Origin: Macrosoma leucophasiata
Taxonomy: Eukaryota > Arthropoda > Insecta > Lepidoptera > Hedylidae
Assembly: GCA_036365455.1 (NCBI GenBank)
Contig: JAWQUS010000008.1
Location: 17,219,501-17,283,500 of the forward strand
Length of the DNA stretch: 64,000 bases
Reading direction: 5' to 3'
Both the position numbers and the translations under genes were made by a program. This document shows, piece after piece, positions 55,487 through 64,000 of this stretch. How positions within the stretch are numbered: the first letter of the stretch is position 1; the number at the start of each line of letters is the position of its first letter. The notes beneath the pieces were generated by a model. It saw nothing but the letters and a program-made list of their open reading frames with translations. It did not search any database and had not been told where the DNA came from.

Positions 55487-56517
55487 GGGGAGACGGCAAG
55501 ACAGGGTTGCGGGCAAGACGGGGCAACGGCTTTATACAGTGTAACATTTGACCAACCAGAATCCCGCTAGTGCACGACGATGCGCCGCCATGAGCACAGA
55601 GGCCGGGTAAAAACACTGTCACATTTGTTAAATAATTGGAAAAAACTGAATTTTGCCAAATGCCTTGTAATTTTTGCATTTCACTTGATTAGTGTTAGTG
55701 GTCTAAATATTGTTATTACAGATACTGTGCTTTTTTTTCATATGTGTGAAGATATACGAAAACAAGCAAGTAGTTACTTATTACCGTGTGAATACCGCTT
55801 TTTGTTTAATAATTTATTAAAGTTCGCAAGGCATGCGAGGGCAAGATGGGGTATAGGGTACCCTCCAACAAATCTGAGAGGAAAACAGCTAATGTAACAT
55901 AAATGAGAGGGAAAACCTCAATAATTACCTCATCGCCCTACAAGAACGATTCGAGAGAAACAATTAAGAAAAAGAAGCTGGCAGATGATGCTAAGCAGAA
56001 GAAAAAACTAATAAAAGAACTTAGGAAACCACAAAAAAAAGATGCCAAGAAATGTAAAGTGACTAAAGCGAAAAAAAGACGCCCTGTCTTCATTGTGCAG
56101 GTCGCTATTTAGAGTCTACAGAAGGATGGATGGCATGTGCTGTGTGTGAAAAATTGGCACACTGTAGTTGTGCTGGTGTCTAAGATGAAGACGAAGATAC
56201 GGGGTATTTAGATGTGAATTTTGCCAGAAAACACAAATTTAAGACTTTTCACGAAATGATACTCATTATAATAATAATAAACTTGCAATTATGTAATAAG
56301 TACCACCGCCCCATCTTACCCTACCCAAGGGGCAAGATAGGGAGATGGGACTTATTGATTTTTTTTTTATTTAATTATCGAACAGAAGTTCCTAATAATT
56401 AGTGAAACTGAAAGACTGATTATAGCAGATTATAATGAACATTTAAAAAATCTGATAAGAATAATATAATCAGTTTTATTGGCTTTCAAAAGTTAACTAC
56501 CCCGTCATGCCCCCCTC
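55487..56517 (+). mobile_element. Pogo-like DNA transposon, internally deleted, TA flanks
   Basis: TA lies directly outside both ends (55485-55486 and 56518-56519). The ends are imperfect inverted repeats of a gggg..gacggcaagacaggg type, and gggcaagatgggg motifs recur near the ends (55506, 55848, 56312-56345). The interior keeps only the C-terminal part of a transposase-like protein. TA duplication plus a PHD-like C-terminus fits the pogo/Tigger branch of Tc1/mariner. The DDE catalytic core is gone. Confidence 0.65.
55903..56255 (+). pseudogene. Transposase C-terminus with PHD-like cysteine cluster
   Basis: A lysine-rich stretch reads KKKKLADDAKQKKKLIKE. After a frameshift near 56085 comes PCLHCAGRYLESTEGWMA, then CAVCEKLAHCSCAGV, a stop, then DEDEDTGYL and, after another shift, CEFCQK. 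The pattern C-x2-C, W, C-x2-C, H-C-x-C, C-x2-C is that of a PHD-like zinc finger found at the C-terminus of insect pogo-type transposases. Two shifts and one stop show it is dead. Confidence 0.62.
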
Positions 56518-56519
56518 TA

Positions 56520-56805
56520 ACCTACAGGCGATAGATTTATAGATTTCATATTCATCGAAGCGTGGTGGAGTATCAATGTTCGATAAGATCGTTAAAGTGA
56601 AGCACCGTTTCGCGTGATCAGTAATCTAAAGAGTAAGGAGTCATGATTTATATTTTGATAAGGCGTTGGTATCGGTTAACGTTTCATTGTGATAATCGAG
56701 AGAGACACCTACAGGACCCTTTCTAATTATGATCTGGATGGACACTCTTTGTGGTATTAGTAAACATTCGGTATATTACTCAGGTAGTACTCACCCATTA
56801 TTTTT
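56520..56805. other. Unassigned stretch
   Basis: No feature. Confidence 0.4.
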
Positions 56806-56875
56806 AGGACCGGGATATCTGGCGCTCTTTATTCTCTACCTACCCCGTAAGGAACTTAGCGTGAAGATGCATCCC
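56806..56875 (+). pseudogene. LINE C-terminal module, last 20 codons
   Basis: gaccgggatatctggcgctc and ctacctaccccgtaaggaac correspond to the end of the module at 60961 (QDRDIW.....YPVR). Confidence 0.6.
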
Positions 56876-56942
56876 CACTTTTTTAGTGTCATTAAAGTGG
56901 AAAGTACACATTGAAGGTGAGATTTCAATATAACGACGTCGC

Positions 56943-57003
56943 CACTAAGGCCTATTCTGTTATGCCTCTGTTCTGGACATTATGGGCCATACATTTCCAC
57001 TTT
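56943..57003 (+). repeat. Dispersed 'A' repeat, middle fragment
   Basis: aaggcctattctgttatgcc followed by a diverged gccatacatttccac. Confidence 0.5.
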
Positions 57004-57164
57004 TATTTGTACTTTGTAATAAACAGTATAATACAATTTCAACAAAGGTATTTCACCATAACTAAAAAAGGCATCCCGTACGTTAGGGAAATGAGACAAG
57101 CACGTTAGAAGTTGATTTTAAGTCTCAAACGAATCTGATTGGCGGCGAGTGAGGCGGATGTTCC

Positions 57165-57320
57165 GCAGTAATGTGGTAATTCGTATGCAAGTCTGTTTGT
57201 TTTCGTAGGCCTCCCTAATAAACCCCACTCCCCGAGTCTATTGGGCCTACGTCCGCGCCCTTTTCCCTAAAACCGAGTGAATCTACTTCAGGGTTGCCAG
57301 ATATCTTGTATATAATATAT
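57165..57320 (+). repeat. Direct repeat, first copy
   Basis: Matches 57513-57655: gtatgcaagtctgtttgttt, taggcctccctaataaaccc, then cagggttgccagatat. Likely copies of a common lepidopteran repeat. Confidence 0.75.
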
Positions 57321-57512
57321 TACTAAGTCGTGAAATTTCACTTCTTAATTTATAAACCTTGTCATGCGTTAATAATTTGAAAGTGTTACACCATGTGCCT
57401 TTTCTTTCATATTTTTTGTACAAACGTAAACCTCTGGTGTTTAGTAATTTTGCTTTACAGGTCCGAAATTATTGAATTGCGACAAACATGGCGGGTTTTT
57501 TACAGTTGCGCG

Positions 57513-57655
57513 GCAATTGGTATGCAAGTCTTTCTGTTTTTGCAGGCCTCCTTAATAAATCCAACTCTCCTGAGTCCACTCTACGCTACGCCCACACCCT
57601 TATCTGTATAAGAACTGAGTACTACAGTAAGGTTACCAAATTATAAATCAGGGAA
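57513..57655 (+). repeat. Direct repeat, second copy
   Basis: Partner of 57165-57320, at a spacing of about 350 bp. Confidence 0.75.
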
Positions 57656-58567
57656 AGCTTTAAATTCTACAAGTTATTCTAAAAATTCTAATTCTAACCT
57701 AAGTTGTTTTTTTGCTATTGACTCATGTAGGCGGCACGTCTCGAGACGACGTTAGTCTACTAAAGAGCCCTCGAAGCCTAATTGTTTTGAATCGGTACAA
57801 ATCAACTCAATCACTGGCGTCGGGACGTGTCGACTCCACCGCCCACTAGCACAAGAATTTTCTTCTACTGGTAGAGAATTCTTCCGCTGGTGCAGTCGAT
57901 CAACTGAACAAGGGCGGTCAAACCATTCCGATAGGGCCATAATAAATATAACAACGTAGGATGGGCAGCTGAACTAAGCTAGGCTGATGAACTATCTGAT
58001 ACATTCATAGTTTCTTTTTACTTACAACTATCATATTAAAAGTAGTAAAAGTACACATACACTTATGCATGGTTTGATAGTGAAAACAATTTATTGATAC
58101 CAGTACATTAGACAGTAATATTATGTAGAAGTGGTTACCGTTTTTATTTCCAGTATGTAGTAGATAATTATAAATGAGTTACATACATTGTTTGTCGTAT
58201 CAGGGATTACAAGCCACGAGTCGAGATAAGTCTAATAACGCAAGTAATCCACCTAGCGTCCTTGAGATTCAAAGTTCAAATGTTGCAGCCCTAACTTCGC
58301 CTTACTGTCGTTTAGTATTCAATCTATCTCCGTTGAAGAGACTAGGCAAAAAGATTCAGCAACATTGTAGGAGTGGTGTGTAAGGGATTATCGTAAAGTG
58401 ACGAATCGGTGTAACTGCTATCTTAGATGTAAAACTGAATTAACTGACTAACCTGATTAATGATTGGTCTCTTCTCTTCCGAATAGATTCCGCTCTGTAG
58501 GTATATTATTTTTTGCTCTTTCAATATCGTAGTATGTATGGAATATATAATCATAAATGTAGGTATT
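57656..58567. other. Unassigned stretch
   Basis: No defended feature. Confidence 0.4.
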
Positions 58568-58740
58568 TTCACACCAAGTCCCTCATGGGGTAAGCAGAGA
58601 ACTTGGAGTGCTAAATATCCCGATTCTTACACACCTCTCGCGACATTTCTACAATCATCACTCTCTTTATTAATCGACGCCGATTCCGAAATCTCTTGAA
58701 TCCATCTTCAGATAGCACAATAATGTCTAAGGATGTAAAC
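58568..58740 (-). pseudogene. LINE C-terminal module, decayed
   Basis: Reverse copy of the module at 60961. The complements of atgcacgccgattcctaaga and tcttcatacatg are recognisable only as diverged sequence (cgacgccgattccgaaatct, atcactctctttatt). Confidence 0.65.
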
Positions 58741-58825
58741 AGATTTCTACTCAATTATAGATAATATAAATAATATTATTACATATTTTACTTACACATC
58801 TCATTTTTTGATTATTTTCAACTTT

Positions 58826-58930
58826 TATCAAACTCAAACTCAAACTCAAAAATTCATTTAATCACTTGGAAATAATAGAATTTGCTTGTGATAGGTCAAA
58901 TTACAAATATAAAATTAAAGCGAATAACAA
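58826..58930 (-). mobile_element. LINE 3' end with GTTTGA-type tail
   Basis: tcaaactcaaactcaaactc followed by attcatttaatcacttgg is the reverse of a CR1-like LINE 3' end with a (TTTGAG)n tail. Confidence 0.6.
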
Positions 58931-59687
58931 CTGATACGTTGATTAATATGTCAAAGTAAATAAATTAATAATAGTCCAAAAATACTTAATAAAAAAAATT
59001 GGTATCAACAGAATGTTCCATACTCTCTTTTACAAACGGCAAGATAAGACTAAACAAAAAAATATGGGACATTCTTTGTCATTCACTATCCAAATTATAA
59101 AAGAGATGGAATGGTTTAAACTACTTAAATATTTTTTTCGTTTTCAAGTAGTATCATTACATATTCTCTGGTTTTTAATTTCAATTATTGCCCAATTAAG
59201 TCGGTAATAAGTAACAATATAGATACTTAATTAAGTAGGTAATCAAGTATAATCTGTCAGAAAAATTATAAAATCAGTCAATTTTTCACTTTTCACTTCT
59301 GACGTTGTATTATTATTACATATTCTCTGCTACTGAGCACAGAATTTTATGAGTAACCCACAAATTAATTTGTAATAATTTCCAAGTAAAGAGTAGACAT
59401 CAGAGATTTCGGCTATTAGGATTTCGACCAATAGCGAACAAGTAACCTACCTAGTTATTGATCGAGGATAAATTTAAATCTCAAATGATTTCTATTCTTT
59501 CACAGCGTCAGACAGATCAAAATTGAACTGAGATGAACTTGCCTAAATATTGAAATTGATCGCTGTAACATATCCCTAGAGCGAAATTGAAATTTGAAAA
59601 TACGTTTATGATAACGAAATGTTATCTACCTGCTTTATAGTAATGCTAGCAGAAGTTGGTGATACTGAGCTTTTTAAATATAAAAGA
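58931..59687. other. Mostly unassigned; contains a foldback-end motif
   Basis: gtattattattacatattctctgc (about 59307-59330, written here for position only) repeats the terminal motif of the foldback at 30702-32099. No gene. Confidence 0.5.
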
Positions 59688-59725
59688 CTAGTTTTTGCCC
59701 GCGACTTCGTCCGCGTGTTTCGGAG
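59688..59725 (-). mobile_element. Helitron 3' terminus
   Basis: The complement of tttttgcccgcgacttcgtc ends in CTAG at 59688-59691. Same terminus as 26370. Confidence 0.65.
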
Positions 59726-60299
59726 TCGGCGTAGGTGTCGACGTGCATGTATGAATAAGCAGAATGATGTGTGTAAAATTTATTATACGATCTGTATTAG
59801 ATATACTTAATAAACACAAGCTTTTTAATTTAAGTTGACAAAATAAACAAATAATAATAAATGTTGCCAACTCAACAAAAAACCATTACCGTCCGTTTAT
59901 TTCCTTTGAAACTAGATTTCTGAAAATTTAATAACAATACGTCTATAATAAACGAAAGTACTTTTGTGTGGGATGGGGATTTTTAATTAAAAGTTATTGA
60001 GGCAAGTCCTAATACCAGACGCAATATTATGCAAGATGTTTTTATGTTCCTAACAGAAATTGCTTGGTCGTGTCGGACTTTGGGTGCGACCATAATAGTT
60101 ATGTGTTGGGTTACTCCAAACATGTTTCTGAGTGTACATACTGCACTATAACACAGAGTAATATTAAGGTTATACATACGAAGCATGTATTGTATCTATA
60201 GTACCTACCTATCCAACCAGAAATAATGCAAATTGACCTCAGACAGGAGATTTCGGCTTATTTCGGGTTTGTAGAGCGTTATCGTTTTCGCACCTTACC
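59726..60299. other. Unassigned stretch
   Basis: May be the body of a Helitron extending from 59688 to 60706, but internal similarity is weak. Confidence 0.4.
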
Positions 60300-60706
60300 A
60301 ATGATAATATGTTGTTTGGTTTAAGTTACCTACTCCTTATTACATATGCCATGTTCCAGTGGAAATCCGCCACAATCGGTCCAGCCATTCCAGGGATCCG
60401 AAACAAAAAGAGACAAAAAATGAAAAATACGTTTTTTTTGGTATATGTACCGTGTATACATAGGTTCATAATATGCATTCAGTAAAAAATGTTTATTATT
60501 ATATTACAAACAGACACTCACCCCCTTATTCATAAACGTACATAAGATACGTTTTAGCTATAGAATGCTTTGTCTTTGTCAGTTGCATTGTCAAATGTGC
60601 AGGATAAAAAAAGACAAAGGTGAGATTAGCAACACTTTAGGTAAAATACGTTTATGAATAAGGGGGTTAATTTTTTTGTCAATAGATGTACCTATAGATT
60701 GTAAGT
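60300..60706 (-). mobile_element. Helitron 5' part, interrupted by a MITE
   Basis: atcggtccagccattccagg, gtatatgtaccgtgtataca and ttacaaacagacactc match the Helitron at 26370-26927. The MITE at 60521-60666 sits inside, and the TC start is near 60705-60706. Confidence 0.7.
60521..60666. mobile_element. MITE, 146 bp, perfect 20-bp TIRs
   Basis: cccccttattcataaacgta at 60521-60540 is the exact complement of 60647-60666. The interior matches 16234-16376. It has no coding capacity. Confidence 0.92.
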
Positions 60707-60960
60707 CAATAACTTGATGAGAAGCCTGATACTGAAATTCAATTCATTCCACCTATAGACCAAAAATTATAAGGTTGAGTAAGGTTATTTTTATGTTACG
60801 AAATCCTTACTTCAGAACTGGTGGTAACAATAGACAGACTTTATTCCCCTTTCTCGGTTTAGCAGGTCAATCGATAACCAAGATTTGCATGTAGTGTTAT
60901 GTGGTGTTATTAATATGGAGGGAAAATATTAATCCCGTAAAAATATAACATGTATGTATG
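60707..60960. other. Unassigned stretch
   Basis: No feature. Confidence 0.4.
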
Positions 60961-61257
60961 TATCTTCACGCCAGGTCCCTAACGGTGTAGGCAGAGAGTG
61001 TAGAGCGCCAGATATCCCGGTCCTGACATACCTCTCGTGCCTCATCTACCTCCATCATTCTCTTCATACATGCACGCCGATTCCTAAGACTTTTGACCGC
61101 ACCATGAGACAGAACTCGACCTATTTGGTCATGGTAGGTCAGTCTTGGTCTTCCTGGGCCTCTGCAATCATCCACATTCGCATTGTATATATGTTAAGTC
61201 ATTCGCTCATTCGACATTCTTTCTATGTGCCCGAACCATCGGAGCATGCCTTTTTTC
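60961..61257 (-). pseudogene. LINE C-terminal module, longest copy
   Basis: Reads MLRWFGHIERMSNERMT, a stop, HIYNANVDDCRGPGRPRL, then TYHDQIGRVLSHGAVKSL, RNRRACMKRMMEVDEARE and VCQDRDIW, ending YTVRDLA and stop. LRWFGH.ERM is a known lead-in to LINE polyprotein C-termini. It is 5'-truncated, and the 3' end is a short (ATAC)n tail. Confidence 0.78.
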
Positions 61258-61347
61258 ATTTTTACTACGATACTGTTACTGTCAATATAATACTTCACTT
61301 AAAATATAATACTGGATGTTAAATTAAAACATTTTTTTTACATTGAC

Positions 61348-61480
61348 TGCCTCAGTAGCCACTTCGTCGGTTGCAGGTTACAGGATCCTGGGTTCGATTC
61401 CTGCGTCTATCAGAGATAACGGTGTAAAATCCTTCATCTCTGGTTCTATTACAATTTTTTCATTTTCTTGAAGTTTTTCA
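61348..61480 (+). mobile_element. tRNA-like SINE, head and part of body
   Basis: tgactgcctcagtagccac and a B box, ggttcgattcc (about 61392-61402), followed by tatcagagataacggtg and ctctggttctatta. The tail is missing. Confidence 0.8.
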
Positions 61481-61490
61481 GTTATACAAA

Positions 61491-61535
61491 GGTGCCTACG
61501 CTCGCGACCTCTGTCGCTGGAGCTCTACGACCAGT
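61491..61535 (+). repeat. Dispersed 'A' repeat, 3' fragment
   Basis: ggtgcctacgctcgcgacct, then ctgtcgctggagctctacga and ccagt. The family end only. Confidence 0.62.
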
Positions 61536-61539
61536 ATTA

Positions 61540-62010
61540 AAGAAGACTGACTCGCGCGTCCGTCTGTCACAACCGATTTTCTCTGAAACTACTGGACCGA
61601 TTGAGTTAAAATTAGGCACACCAATTTACATCAATAATCCAAAAATATCCGTGTGACGAAAATAAATTATTTTTACATATGGAGGCCATTTTTGGTGGAT
61701 ATTATAGAATTTAAATAAAAGTTTTGCAGAATATACCTATCGCATTACATATCAAATAGGCCTTTTTATAAAGACCTCAAATACATTTTATAATTTTTTA
61801 ATTAATGTGTTTTATGTTATAAAAAAAAATTAGCACCCTTTATCGCCGAAACTACCAGACAAAAACTTTTGAAAAAAAAAATTGTTTTTAACCTAAAAAT
61901 TTTACAGAAAAATATATAAGTTTGTGGTATTTAAGGTGATATTAGAAATCTCTCAATAGTACGGAACGCTGTAAACGCAAGTCCGACTCGCACTTGATTG
62001 GTTTTCTTAA
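61540..62010 (+). repeat. Conserved arthropod interspersed repeat, 3' part
   Basis: The end reads agtacggaacgctgtaaacg, then caagtccgactcgcacttga and ttggttttctt, the standard end of the repeat whose beginning is seen at 22430. The middle (ccgattttctctgaaactac, ggaccgattgagttaaaatt) fits the same class. Confidence 0.65.
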
Positions 62011-62014
62011 AGAT

Positions 62015-62078
62015 ATACAATCAAAAGGAGACCTCTGTGCGTTAGACATTTCGCACAGAGGTCTCCTTTTGATTGTAT
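62015..62078. repeat. Perfect 27-bp hairpin with a 10-nt loop
   Basis: 62015-62041 and 62052-62078 are exact reverse complements; the core is aaaaggagacctctgtgcg. The loop is ttagacattt. It lies 5 bp after the interspersed repeat end. It could be a miRNA-like or MITE-derived hairpin, or a fold-over sequencing artefact. Confidence 0.95.
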
Positions 62079-62937
62079 CACGTCCCATTCATGTAACAAA
62101 ACATGAACAAATTATGAACGTTAAATACTTGTAGGAAAAACTAAAAAAGAAACACGATCAAAGATGAAGAAGAACTATAATAACAATTCTTTCACATGCT
62201 TTTGGTGGATTTAGATTAAATCAGCGACTGGTCTAGTTTTTAATACGACACTCATTCAGAATTCAAAAGAAAGGACACGAAAGAATGCTCTAGAAAACTT
62301 TTCACACGCTCTTTCGTTGTTAAATAAAACGAGCGACCGTTATAACTGTTCTTTAAATATTCCATAAGATTCTCTAGGAACAGATAGAACAACGATAAAA
62401 TTCTCTGTCCGTCTGTCTGTTAGCAATAAACTCGGCTTTTCAAGTGGTTTCCACCAATATATTACCAATTCGCGAGGTAGCTGCCTGGGAGCTTCCATCG
62501 AAGACGCTGCCAAAACCTTTTGAAATATAACAAAACAATAATTATATTGTAAAATATTTTCTCTTTGGTAGATCGACAATAATTTACAATTCGTCCGCGA
62601 TGGCATCTAAAAGAATCAGGCGCTCTGTCGTAGTGGCAGAATGAGCAATACAAGCATTCTCTCGTTAGCTAAATCAAGCAAAACGTGTGCAAGGGCATTT
62701 TACGCTATCCGTAGTGCTAGCAATTACCGCTTAATTATGCACAGGTGTTAATGCTCCTATCCTCTTACTAGACCGGGTCTTAATAGCGATGTGGTGAGTG
62801 ACAGGCTAAAACTACATTATAAATGCGTTGAGTCTAAGGTATGTATGTTAACATGATCTGTGAAAATATAAAATGAAAAATCCGAGTACCACTGCTCTAG
62901 ACTAATTATGTCTATTGTAAATGTTTTTATAATTATA
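62079..62937. other. Unassigned stretch
   Basis: No feature. Confidence 0.4.
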
Positions 62938-63312
62938 CTAGATTCACCCCAGCTTCGCGTGGTTTCAATTTTATTATAATTTAATGTCATTTTCATTCAT
63001 CAATGCCTACCGATTCATCTGTTCATCACGATAATTGCAGCGCCCATGCTATCTGTTCTTCAGCTTCTTCTATAGGTACCAACTGTCAATCGACTAACCG
63101 TTACGTCAAGCGACATATGTTTACATTAAAAAAAATAATATAATCGTTAAGTTTTCTTAATTTTTTTTTCCCCAGCAATTGTGTTTTTTTATCATAAAGT
63201 CTTTCTCCGGTCAATCACCAATTTAACAAAAAATAATTAGCGAAATCAGTAAAGTCGTTCTCGAGTTTTGCGCTTAGCAACGCATTTAGCTATTCATTTT
63301 TATTTATATAAG
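62938..63312 (-). mobile_element. Helitron, diverged
   Basis: CTAG end at 62938-62941 (complement of attcaccccagcttcgcgtg precedes it). The 5' region has gtaaagtcgttctcgagttt and ttcatttttatttatata in reverse. The start is approximate. Confidence 0.65.
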
Positions 63313-63390
63313 GTATGTATATAATTAAAATGACTATGTGCAATGCTAATACTAAAGAATACTACATGTGCTGCTGTCTGTATGTGCTAC
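63313..63390. other. Short unassigned stretch
   Basis: No feature. Confidence 0.4.
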
Positions 63391-63525
63391 AGCGCCAGTG
63401 ATTGAGGACGTAGGAACCACCGTTTTACTCTTTTATCCCTAACATTACATTTCTGGTTGCTTCTAAAACCCAGTGGTGATTTCCGGTGCAGAGGAATAAC
63501 TGCTAAGACCTCAACTCAGCTAACT
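63391..63525 (-). repeat. Dispersed 'A' repeat, diverged fragment
   Basis: gcgccagtgattgaggacgt and ccggtgcagaggaataac correspond to the family in reverse. Diverged and gapped. Confidence 0.55.
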
Positions 63526-64000
63526 ATCTATATGAAGTAAACAATCCAGGTAAGTGATTAACATACAATAATTTAAATAAAATAAAAAAAACCATAATAA
63601 TTTTAAAAATAAATATATGTAGGTATGATAAAAAATAAACAAAATATCTAAACAAAATTAAATAAATTAAAAAATAATATATATCTATATATATACATAT
63701 ACAATCTTACCTCAATCGCCTACAGAAGATACAAAAATCTAGTAAATTGAATTCAGCCGCCCGTAGTATAAAGCGAGGAGTGTATTCAATTAGTAATACT
63801 TCTTGACTTTGCCCTGACAAACAAATCTTCACGGCATACAAAAAAAACTAAAAAACTATCTATGTGGATAAAAATCTATAGTTTTAATGTAGATCAGCAC
63901 TTTGCCGGATCGCGACCTGGTACCAGTACTAGGCGTCAAAATAAATACCGGGTCACAACATTCCTGTCTTGTTTTAAAATATTACATACTATTCATAAAA
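63526..64000. other. Unassigned AT-rich end of window
   Basis: Poly-A and AT microsatellite (63580-63700). No gene. Confidence 0.4.

Overview
The window looks like repeat-dense, AT-rich intergenic or heterochromatic DNA from a moth or butterfly (Lepidoptera). Three things point there: several Helitron families with termini typical of lepidopteran genomes (5' TC, 3' CTAG, A^T target), tRNA-headed SINEs with A and B boxes, and RTE-like LINE tails containing a 'cagcagtgggacgt' or 'gttcagcagtggacgt' type motif next to trinucleotide tails. I found no host gene that could be defended, no true tRNA or rRNA gene, and nothing prokaryotic. All protein similarity I recognised belongs to decayed transposable elements, plus one weak serine-protease-like patch.

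Layout. 1-10326 is a mosaic of near-identical large duplications. A 3,205-bp block occurs twice (2077-5281 and 5643-8847). A 1,479-bp block occurs at 1-1479 and 8848-10326, and its first 361 bp occur a third time at 5282-5642. Inside the 3.2-kb block lies an older, diverged series of roughly 600-bp repeats, so at least two generations of duplication are stacked. 10327-29900 is a field of Helitrons (11691, 16599, 19925, 21432, 22614, 26370), TIR/foldback elements (12671-13380, 14375-14860, 20840-20946, 28609-29331), a tRNA-like SINE (15537-15846), RT relics and two THAP-domain relics (17133 and 26154). 30110-32607 is a 2.5-kb element carrying a 1.4-kb foldback; a related uninterrupted sequence at about 33262-33680 shows what the site looked like before insertion. 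33.7-39.4 kb holds SINEs, Helitrons and a LINE C-terminal relic. 40087-41561 is a 5'-truncated RTE-like LINE with one in-frame stop, and about 43690-45808 is a second, more damaged LINE of a different clade. 46.9-53.6 kb holds more Helitrons, a 602-bp TIR element and an old direct duplication. 55487-56517 is an internally deleted pogo-like element ending in a PHD-like cysteine cluster. 57-64 kb holds LINE 3' ends, a MITE nested in a Helitron, a perfect 27-bp hairpin and a further Helitron.

How the parts work together. None encodes an intact enzyme, so everything here is non-autonomous or dead and would need proteins made elsewhere. The features most worth a second look are structural: the 10-kb duplication mosaic, whose direction of copying can be read from a LINE relic crossing one junction; the 1.4-kb foldback, a possible source of hairpin small RNA; several foldbacks carrying a different transposon in the loop; and a cluster of about 11 inward and outward copies of one short motif inside a single TIR element. 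Boundaries were read by eye without alignment software and should be taken as good to a few bases only where target-site evidence is quoted.
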